Source: Actinomycetes bacterium
GTDB taxonomy: Bacteria; Actinomycetota; Thermoleophilia; BMS3ABIN01
Reading direction: 5' to 3'
Assembly (NCBI GenBank): GCA_021787775.1
Contig: JAJYLK010000021.1
Coordinates: forward strand, 1-9,902
Length of the DNA: 9,902 bases
The notes below the pieces were generated by a model. The model ran no database searches. It was not told the origin of the DNA and was given only the letters and a program-made list of their open reading frames with translations. The translations under genes were made by a program, and so were the position numbers. Shown here one piece after another: positions 1 through 5,197 of this stretch (position 1 is the stretch's first letter; every line of letters starts with the position of its first letter).

Positions 1-2442
1 ATCTTCGCCGGCAGCGACGGCGGCTATTTCGGCCTCGACGACGGCGACCTGTATGTGTCGACTAACGGTGGCAGCAGCTGGGCACCTACAACCATCGAAA
101 ACTGGCCCGTAACGGCGGTCGCGTTCTCGCCCGACTATGCAAATGACCACACCCTCTTTGTGGGCGTGGCGGCGCAAGGGCATCCCGGCCCCGCTACTGA
201 ATCTATGTTCATATCAACAGACGGTGGCAGCAGCTGGAGCTGGAATACCAACGGGCTGGCATACGAGAACGTAACCTCCCTGACCGTCTCGCCCAGCTAT
301 GCCACAGACCACACCGTCTTTGCCGGCACCGAGCTTCACGGCGTCTTTAAATCGACCGATGGCGGCAGCAACTGGAGCCAGGTCAACAACGGGTTCGCCG
401 GGACAAACTACGCCGTTTCTGCCATGGCGCAATCCGGCTACGAGGACTGCACATATCCAAACGGAGTCCGGAAATGCCTATTCCAGCCGGTGATCTTCGC
501 CGCCATCACCGACGCAGGGCTGTTCGAATCGACCGACGGTGGCAATGACTGGAGTCCGGCGAACGCCGGTTTCGGCGGCGGCAACATCGTCATCACCTCC
601 CTGGCGGTCTCTCCCGGCTTTCCGACCGACCGCACCATGTTCGCGGCAACAGAAAGCGGCGTCTATAAATCGACTGATGGTGGCAACAACTGGTTTGCTG
701 TCAATATGGGCATCACGGATCTGAATGTGGATGGCATTGCCGTTTCGCCTGGCTTTGCCAGTGACGGCGCCGTCTTCGCCAGCACAAACGGCGGCGGCGT
801 TTTTAAATCGACTGATGGCGGTGAAAGCTGGTGCGCGGTGAATAACGGGATGCCGACACAACTGGGCCATTCCGTTGCCGTCTCGCCTGATTTTGATACG
901 GATCACGTCATCCTCTCCGGCACAAACGGCGGCGGCGTGTACAGCTATGCATTCAGCGACATGACGCCGCCCCAGGTGAGCAGTGTCAGGCCTGGAACCG
1001 GCAGCTTTTTAAATATGTCCTGGACGGTGATCAGCGCCGCCTATACTGACGCAGGCTCCGGTATCGATACCGGTTCGGTGATTGTCACGCTCGACGGTAA
1101 AACACTGCCGGGATGCAGGATCTCCGCCACCAGCGTCAGCTGTCCCGTCTCGGGACTGTCTGAAGGCGCCCATGTCATCGGCGGTTCGGTGGCCGACACC
1201 TCGGGCAACACGGCTTTGATCACCGGCAGCTTTAGCGTGGATACGACACCGCCGGAGGTTTCGGTGGCGTCGCCCAGCGGCAACATCTATGCCGCCGCCA
1301 CCAGCATTTCGGCAGATTTCAGCGATGCAGGCAGTGGTGTCAACGCCGCGTCCGTTTCCCTGAGCCTGGACGGAAAACCTTTTGATCCGGGGGCCTGCAG
1401 CGTCAGCGCCAATTCCGCAAGCTGCTCTGCCACCGGCCTGGCCGTGGGACAGCACACAATCGGCGGCTCAGTCTCGGATAATGCCGGCAACTCCAGTCCC
1501 ATCTCCGGCAGCTTCAATGTCGTGGACATAGCGGCCCCGACGGTCGAATACTCCGGACCGGCGGGCACGACCGCCAACCAGTCACCGACTGTCACGGGCA
1601 CGGTCAGCGATCCAGCGCCGTCCGCGGGCATCGACACGGCATCCGGGCGGTTGAGCCTGGATGGAGGGACGACCTGGCCATACGCCTGCTCGATCTCGGG
1701 CGGCAGCATTTCCTGCCCGGTCACGGACAGGCTGAACGGCTCTCCGGCTACCACTTATCAAGCTCGCATCAAAGTGTCAGATCGCGCGACGCCGGCCAAT
1801 ACGGGCGAATCGGCGATAACACAACTGACCGTGGACGCGGTCGGCCCCACCGTCAGCAACGTCCAGCCCTCGGGCGACATCAACACAAACTCGCCCATTA
1901 TCAGTGCCGATTATACGGACGCCGCCGGAATCAGTCCGGCCTCGGCAAGCATCAGCCTGGACGGCGTCTGGATGCCGGCCTGTAACGTCACCGCCACCAG
2001 CATCAGTTGTCCGGCGGCGGGACTTGCCCCAGGCAGCCACACCATCGGCGGCTCCGTGGCGGACACTCTGGGGAATGTTACCTTCATCAGCGGCAGTTTT
2101 ACTGTTGATGCGGGTGGCAGACCCGCCCTGGTGCTCGGCGCTGCCTACCCGTTCTGGTCCTCGTATGATGACTTCCAGGCCAGACGGCTCTCGGTCGACT
2201 GGACCGTGTTCAACTTCGGGGGCAGCGGTGCATACCACTGCCAACTGACTGGCGACAGCAACAGCAGCGGCGTCGTGCCCCTCACCGGGATGCCCATGAC
2301 GCTGGGCAACGGCACCATCGCGGCTGACGCGGCTGTGTCCTTCAATCTCGAATATAGTGTGCCGCCTGGCGTGAGCTGGTGGCGGGCGGCTCTGACGGCC
2401 AGTGTTCAGGGCGCGGACGGCACTGGCTACACCTATCCCTAA
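1..2442 (+). CDS. Asp-box beta-propeller / Ig-like repeat exported protein (5'-partial)
   Basis: The frame is open from base 1 and already inside a repeat, so the N-terminus and any signal peptide lie upstream; 813 residues are visible. Residues 1-319 hold six S-T-[DN]-G-G-x-x-W Asp-box motifs, alternating with a 'SPxFxxDxTxFA' strand, typical of BNR/sortilin-like beta-propellers (Ycf48-type). Four Ig-like domains follow, starting near residues 320, 414, 509 and 612. Each has a C-x8-C pair; domains 1, 2 and 4 also share a 'GLxxGxHxIGGSVxD' strand. Residues 703-813 form a C-terminal domain ending in Tyr-Thr-Tyr-Pro. No transmembrane helix or LPXTG-like anchor is seen. The paired cysteines suit an oxidising extracellular location. 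The role is probably structural, adhesive or ligand-binding; no catalytic residues were recognised. The fold calls are good, but the function is unknown. Confidence 0.85.
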   Translation: MFAGSDGGYFGLDDGDLYVSTNGGSSWAPTTIENWPVTAVAFSPDYANDHTLFVGVAAQGHPGPATESMFISTDGGSSWSWNTNGLAYENVTSLTVSPSYATDHTVFAGTELHGVFKSTDGGSNWSQVNNGFAGTNYAVSAMAQSGYEDCTYPNGVRKCLFQPVIFAAITDAGLFESTDGGNDWSPANAGFGGGNIVITSLAVSPGFPTDRTMFAATESGVYKSTDGGNNWFAVNMGITDLNVDGIAVSPGFASDGAVFASTNGGGVFKSTDGGESWCAVNNGMPTQLGHSVAVSPDFDTDHVILSGTNGGGVYSYAFSDMTPPQVSSVRPGTGSFLNMSWTVISAAYTDAGSGIDTGSVIVTLDGKTLPGCRISATSVSCPVSGLSEGAHVIGGSVADTSGNTALITGSFSVDTTPPEVSVASPSGNIYAAATSISADFSDAGSGVNAASVSLSLDGKPFDPGACSVSANSASCSATGLAVGQHTIGGSVSDNAGNSSPISGSFNVVDIAAPTVEYSGPAGTTANQSPTVTGTVSDPAPSAGIDTASGRLSLDGGTTWPYACSISGGSISCPVTDRLNGSPATTYQARIKVSDRATPANTGESAITQLTVDAVGPTVSNVQPSGDINTNSPIISADYTDAAGISPASASISLDGVWMPACNVTATSISCPAAGLAPGSHTIGGSVADTLGNVTFISGSFTVDAGGRPALVLGAAYPFWSSYDDFQARRLSVDWTVFNFGGSGAYHCQLTGDSNSSGVVPLTGMPMTLGNGTIAADAAVSFNLEYSVPPGVSWWRAALTASVQGADGTGYTYP

Positions 2443-2601
2443 CCCATATTTGTGGCAAATGCCACAGTCGTTGCGGCATAAGCCGCGCTTATTTAACGCC
2501 TGAAGTCCCAGCCTCACCGCCGGCGCCGGTCATCTCCCGGAAATACAATCGTCAGCAGGCTTTTTTCCGGCCCCGCCCATCTGTCGCCACTTGCACCCGA
2601 G
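2443..2601. other. Intergenic spacer upstream of the sigma-54 promoter
   Basis: This stretch between the propeller gene and the promoter of the next gene has no credible coding sequence. It contains a 16-bp palindrome (2451-2466), a weak GCGGC/GCCGC hairpin at 2473-2486 followed by CGCTTATTT, which could be a poor terminator, and an inverted repeat CCGGAAA/TTTCCGG (2537-2543 and 2564-2570) with a 20-nt loop. The organisation fits an enhancer region for a sigma-54 promoter, but only the palindrome is a specific candidate. Confidence 0.5.
2451..2466. promoter_or_regulatory. Palindrome TGTGGCA-AA-TGCCACA, candidate activator site
   Basis: Two perfect 7-bp arms flank a 2-bp centre, directly after the stop codon of the propeller gene. 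It lies about 145 bp upstream of the -24 element of the candidate sigma-54 promoter, within the usual range for a bacterial enhancer-binding protein site. It could instead be a small RNA hairpin at the end of the upstream transcript, but a 2-nt loop and no T-run make a terminator role unlikely. The cognate regulator is not identifiable from this window. Confidence 0.4.
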
Positions 2602-2618
2602 TTGGCACGGGATTTGCT
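2602..2618 (+). promoter_or_regulatory. Sigma-54 (-24/-12) promoter of the beta-helix gene
   Basis: TTGGCACGGGATTTGCT matches the RpoN consensus YTGGCACGRNNNTTGCW at every defined position, with the GG (2604-2605) and GC (2616-2617) dinucleotides correctly spaced. Transcription would start near 2629, giving a leader of about 74 nt before the ATG at 2703. A sigma-54 promoter needs an AAA+ enhancer-binding protein; the palindrome at 2451-2466 is a possible site. No rpoN or enhancer-binding gene is in the window. Confidence 0.75.
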
Positions 2619-2628
2619 CCTTCTAATG

Positions 2629-2702
2629 TTATCCAACCTAATCGATTTACGTCGGATGGGAGGATAGTCCCCGTAAACAGGGGGTGTTGGAAGGAGTGCA
2701 AG
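2629..2702 (+). promoter_or_regulatory. Foldable 5' leader with strong ribosome binding site
   Basis: The leader contains a hairpin CCCC(2669-2672)/GGGG with a 7-nt loop. It is enclosed by TCCAAC (2632-2637) pairing with GTTGGA (2686-2691), which abuts the Shine-Dalgarno AAGGAG (2691-2696), itself 6 nt before the ATG. A competing pairing, TTATCC (2629-2634) with GGATAG (2662-2667), uses the same upstream bases, so the two folds exclude each other. No known riboswitch consensus was recognised. Pairings were found by eye and no energy was computed. Confidence 0.4.
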
Positions 2703-3674
2703 ATGAACGGAAGCAGCAGGTGCCTTTCGAGGCCGGGGCAGTTCGTGATCATCCTGGCCGGCATGCTGGCGGCGGCGGTCATTGTGCTGAGCCTGTGTAT
2801 GACCGGCTCAGGCCAGGCGGCGGTCTCCGCCCAGTACGAGCAGTACACCCAGCATATTTCCAGCGCCCCCGGCGGGGGAGACTGTGGCAACATCGGCGTC
2901 TGGAACGACCAGGCGCAGAGCTGTACGCTTTCCGGCGACGTCAGCTTTGCCGCGGGCAGCGGCATCGAGATCGACTCGGACGGGATCGTGCTTGACGGCG
3001 GCGGGCATGCCGTCACCGGCGGAGGTTCTGGCAACGGCGTCTTTCTCTCCGGCCGCAGCAACGACACGGTCCAGAACATCATTCTCTCGCAGTTCGGCAA
3101 CGGCGTCGAAGCCGATTCCACCAGCAACAGCCTTTTCAGTAACGTGAGCGTCACCGGCAGCGGCGGCATCGGCATCAATCTGAGCATGTCCACCGGGAAC
3201 ACGCTGGCGCACGACAGCGGCGACCAGAACACCGCCGGGTTCGTCTTCGACACCTCCAACGACAACTCTCTGCTGGACAGCAGCTTCACCAACAGCAGCG
3301 GCGGCGATGGCATCGCCATGATGAACTCCAGCGGCAATTCGCTGATCGGCAACACCTCCGACATGAATGCCGGCAACGGCTTCTGCATCGATCCGGGCAA
3401 TACCAGCAACCGCTTCATCGGCAACGAGACTTCGGCCAACGCCAACAACGGCTTCTGGCTCAACAGCTCCGATGGCAATACCATCACGGGCTGCCAGAAT
3501 GGCAACGGCGTGCAGCTGCTGACGCCGCTGCCGGCGCTGGCCGGCGATATCGGTCCGGGCGGCTCCGGCAGCGTCACGCTCCGGTATCAGGTGCCTGACG
3601 CCGTCGCCACCTGGAACGCGATCAACGCCGGTCACGCATATGCGGCCGACGGCGTCGAATACGCTTATCCATAG
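2703..3674 (+). CDS. Secreted NosD-like right-handed beta-helix protein
   Basis: The 323-aa start at ATG 2703 has AAGGAG 6 nt upstream and places a signal peptide exactly at the N-terminus: basic residues, a hydrophobic core at about 14-33, and a likely signal peptidase I site after Ala-Val-Ser-Ala (43). The reading frame is open further upstream, but those residues are not signal-like and would cross the promoter. Residues about 70-260 carry repeated 'N-S-L-x-x-N' turns spaced by roughly 22-24 residues, the PbH1 pattern of NosD/periplasmic copper-binding and carbohydrate-active beta-helices. No catalytic site of a lyase or hydrolase could be identified. The last 60 or so residues form the same module that ends the upstream protein, closing with Tyr-Ala-Tyr-Pro. 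The protein is probably exported to the surface or medium. It has its own sigma-54-type promoter and a terminator, so it is likely monocistronic. Confidence 0.85.
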   Translation: MNGSSRCLSRPGQFVIILAGMLAAAVIVLSLCMTGSGQAAVSAQYEQYTQHISSAPGGGDCGNIGVWNDQAQSCTLSGDVSFAAGSGIEIDSDGIVLDGGGHAVTGGGSGNGVFLSGRSNDTVQNIILSQFGNGVEADSTSNSLFSNVSVTGSGGIGINLSMSTGNTLAHDSGDQNTAGFVFDTSNDNSLLDSSFTNSSGGDGIAMMNSSGNSLIGNTSDMNAGNGFCIDPGNTSNRFIGNETSANANNGFWLNSSDGNTITGCQNGNGVQLLTPLPALAGDIGPGGSGSVTLRYQVPDAVATWNAINAGHAYAADGVEYAYP

Positions 3675-3739
3675 GCGGGTAACTTCACGGGTTCCTGGCT
3701 AGCCCGCGGCCTGGCGGCCGGAGGCGCCATGGAAATGAC

Positions 3740-3776
3740 AGCGGCGGGAGCCTGGGGCTCCCGCCGCTTCTGTTTT
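3740..3776 (+). terminator. Rho-independent terminator after the beta-helix gene
   Basis: A perfect 13-bp stem (AGCGGCGGGAGCC at 3740-3752, complement at 3756-3768) with a 3-nt loop is followed by TTCTGTTTT. It ends transcription of the beta-helix gene 66 nt after its stop. The desulforedoxin gene converges on it, but the - strand side lacks a T-run, so it may only partly terminate that transcript. The rest of 3675-3795 holds nothing else that I can support. Confidence 0.85.
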
Positions 3777-3795
3777 AAATCCAGCCATATATCCG

Positions 3796-3918
3796 TTATT
3801 CCGTTACCGCCTCCATTGCCTGGCCGCAACAGTGGATCTCCGGGTTGCCGCCGGCTTCGATTACCTTGACGACGTTGCCGCAGAGCGCACACTTGAAGAC
3901 CTGTCCCACCTTCGCCAT
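3796..3918 (-). CDS. Desulforedoxin (stand-alone 40-aa FeS4 protein)
   Basis: This very short gene encodes 40 residues with the desulforedoxin signature: Tyr/Phe-Lys-C10-x2-C13-Gly near the start and adjacent C30-C31-Gly-x-x-Met near the end. It matches the size and spacing of Desulfovibrio gigas desulforedoxin (36 aa, Cys 9/12/28/29) and the N-terminal domain of desulfoferrodoxin. Such proteins bind one iron with four cysteines as a homodimer and act as small electron carriers. The catalytic superoxide-reductase domain is absent, so this is not a full desulfoferrodoxin. The ATG has a strong AAGGAGG (complement of 3927-3933) 8 nt upstream. It is transcribed divergently from the HxlR regulator, which probably controls it, and converges on the terminator at 3740-3776. 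It suggests an anaerobe or microaerophile handling redox or oxidative stress. Confidence 0.88.
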   Translation of the reverse strand: MAKVGQVFKCALCGNVVKVIEAGGNPEIHCCGQAMEAVTE

Positions 3919-3957
3919 CTTTCACACCTCCTTGAGTGCCATCATGCCGTTAATAAT

Positions 3958-3986
3958 AGAATAATCCAAGTACTAAATAAATACAA
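3958..3986 (-). promoter_or_regulatory. Candidate promoter of the desulforedoxin gene
   Basis: On the - strand, TTGTAT (complement of 3981-3986) and TATTCT (complement of 3958-3963) are separated by 17 bp, fitting a sigma-70-type promoter with start near 3951, about 33 nt before the ATG. The CAAGTACTA half-site lies between the two hexamers and the second half-site overlaps the -35. Both hexamers are imperfect. Confidence 0.4.
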
Positions 3987-4027
3987 GTGCTATAATAAAT
4001 ATATCATGATTACATTTCATAGCACTT
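3967..4027. promoter_or_regulatory. Candidate HxlR operator: three related half-sites
   Basis: CAAGTACTA (3967-3975) and CAAGTGCTA (3984-3992) are direct repeats 17 bp apart. AAGTGCTAT (3985-3993) recurs as its exact reverse complement ATAGCACTT (4019-4027), with an 8-bp palindrome ATCATGAT (4003-4010) almost exactly at the centre of that dyad. The sites overlap candidate promoters for both divergent genes. HxlR proteins are dimeric winged-helix regulators that usually bind such sites next to their own gene, so autoregulation and control of the desulforedoxin gene are inferred. Confidence 0.5.
3988..3996 (+). promoter_or_regulatory. Extended -10 promoter of the hxlR-family gene
   Basis: TGCTATAAT is an exact extended -10 (TGn-TATAAT) in an AT-rich stretch within otherwise GC-rich DNA. 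No good -35 is seen, which an extended -10 can tolerate. Start would be near 4003, giving a leader of about 68 nt. The motif shares bases with the second operator half-site, so a bound repressor would block it. The leader also contains the palindrome CGCATGCG (4040-4047) flanked by CTAT/ATAG. Confidence 0.5.
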
Positions 4028-4070
4028 TATACCCTATCCCGCATGCGATAGACTTAACCAAGTAGGAACC

Positions 4071-4418
4071 ATGGCAGACGAATGCGACGAGATCTATTGC
4101 CCCGTGACGGCGACGATCCAGCTGCTGGGCCAGAAATGGACGCTGGAGATCGTCCGTGCGCTGATCGGCGGCAAAAAACGCTTCAATGAACTCTCGCAGG
4201 CGCTGGATGGCCTCAATGCCCGTACCTTGAGTTCCCGGTTGCGCCTGCTTGAGTCCGAAGGCATCGTCGATCGCCGGACGCTCTCGACGATCCCGCCCTG
4301 GGTCGAATACGAGCTGACTCCGAAGGGCCGGGCGCTGAACGCGGTCGTGGAAAGCATGGCCAGGTGGGGCCGGCGCTGGATGCAGCCGCCTGCCAAGAGC
4401 AGGGCAAAGTCCGGTTAG
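4071..4418 (+). CDS. HxlR-family winged-helix transcriptional regulator
   Basis: The 115-aa protein has the full HxlR layout. It starts with an N-terminal 'C10-P-V' cysteine, then a 'G-x-K-W-T-L-x-I' helix (20-27), 'R-F-N-E-L' (37-41), a recognition helix around 50-69 with 'R-T-L-S-x-R-L-x-x-L', and a wing with 'V-E-Y-E-L-T-P-K-G' (78-86). HxlR proteins are cytoplasmic dimers; in YodB/HypR-type members the N-terminal cysteine senses oxidants or quinones. Here Cys5 and Cys10 are both present. The ATG has only a weak AGGAA very close upstream. Its divergent neighbour is a desulforedoxin and its downstream neighbour a DedA protein 28 nt or more away, suggesting a redox-responsive switch; the actual signal is not shown. 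Confidence 0.9.
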   Translation: MADECDEIYCPVTATIQLLGQKWTLEIVRALIGGKKRFNELSQALDGLNARTLSSRLRLLESEGIVDRRTLSTIPPWVEYELTPKGRALNAVVESMARWGRRWMQPPAKSRAKSG

Positions 4419-4491
4419 GGCGGCAACGGAGTCGCAAGCCCAACATCTGATCGACCTTCTCGGCCCTTACGTCGATTCCTACGGCTATCTG

Positions 4492-5151
4492 GTGGCCTTC
4501 ATTGGCATGATGCTGGAGAACGCCGGCATCCCCGTGCCGGCGGAGACCACCCTGATCACGCTGGCCTTCTTCGCCGGCCAGGGAATCCTCAAGATCTGGC
4601 TGCTGATCCCGATCGCCGTCCTCGGCGACGTGGCCGGCGACAACATCGGCTACGCCATCGGACGGCTCGGCGGCCGGCCGCTGGTGGAGCGCTACGGGCG
4701 CTACATCCGCCTTGAACGCGACAAACTGGACGCGATGGACCGGCTCTTCCGCGAGAAGGGCGGCCGCACGGTTTTCAGCGCTCATTTCTTCTCCACCACC
4801 AGGATCACGGCGGCGCTGATCGCCGGCATCTCGCACATGAAATACCGCCGCTTCCTCGCCTTCAACGCGGCCGCTGCGGCTACTTTCGTCACCGCGGTGG
4901 CGATGCTGACCTACCTCTTCGGCCGCAACCTGGACACGGCGCTGCATTACTTCGCCATCTATTCCTGGGCGGCGCTGTCGGCGGTGGTACTGGTGATCGC
5001 ATATTTCCTTTTCCGTTATTATCGCAAGAACCGCGGGCGCTACCGCTTTCTGGGGGTAAAGATCGCCGCCGGCGTGGTGGTGGCGCTGATCGCCTTCATC
5101 CTCCTGCGCTATCTTTATCTCAGCCGGCTGGCCGAAAGATTTCATGGCTGA
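4492..5151 (+). CDS. DedA-family (VTT/SNARE-associated) membrane protein
   Basis: The protein shows the DedA pattern: 'M-x-E-N-A-G-I-P-V-P-A-E' (equivalent to the E-x9-P-G-E loop), 'G-D-x-x-G-D-x-x-G-Y-x-I-G-R', then 'H-F-F-S-T-T-R-I-T-A-A-L-I-A-G' with the conserved arginine, and two further hydrophobic helices ending in a basic tail. DedA proteins are polytopic inner-membrane proteins implicated in undecaprenyl-phosphate/lipid scrambling and proton-motive-force-dependent resistance. The start is a problem: GTG 4492 is the first standard start in frame, but has no ribosome site and removes a DedA-like segment ('L-I-D-L-L-G-P-Y-V') that reads in frame from CTG 4447, with GGAG 15 nt before it. 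I list the standard codon. It probably shares a transcript with the hxlR-type gene. Confidence 0.85.
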   Translation: MAFIGMMLENAGIPVPAETTLITLAFFAGQGILKIWLLIPIAVLGDVAGDNIGYAIGRLGGRPLVERYGRYIRLERDKLDAMDRLFREKGGRTVFSAHFFSTTRITAALIAGISHMKYRRFLAFNAAAAATFVTAVAMLTYLFGRNLDTALHYFAIYSWAALSAVVLVIAYFLFRYYRKNRGRYRFLGVKIAAGVVVALIAFILLRYLYLSRLAERFHG

Positions 5152-5197
5152 GCGGACTGAAAAAGGATGCCTGCGGGGATAACGTCCCGGAGCCGCC

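Noticed and set aside
190..840. CRISPR-like or tandem-repeat array
   Set aside because: The repeats are in frame, irregularly spaced and encode Asp-box propeller blades.
2379..2702. N-terminal extension of the beta-helix gene to an ATG at 2379
   Set aside because: It would overlap the propeller gene, run through the promoter and bury the signal peptide; ATG 2703 has a strong ribosome site and a proper signal peptide.
2581..2702. Cyclic-di-GMP or other known riboswitch upstream of the beta-helix gene
   Set aside because: None of the conserved cores of the GEMM-I or GEMM-II aptamers could be found; only generic short stems are present.
2780..2815. Lipoprotein signal in the beta-helix protein (Cys32 after a hydrophobic core)
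   Set aside because: The residue before the cysteine is leucine, which does not fit a lipobox; a signal peptidase I site after residue 43 is more likely.
2552..3577. Long - strand open frame (341 codons) opposite the beta-helix gene
   Set aside because: It crosses the sigma-54 promoter and mirrors the repeat code of the + strand; its Pro/Leu/Ser-rich product is a shadow of the Asn/Ser/Gly repeats.
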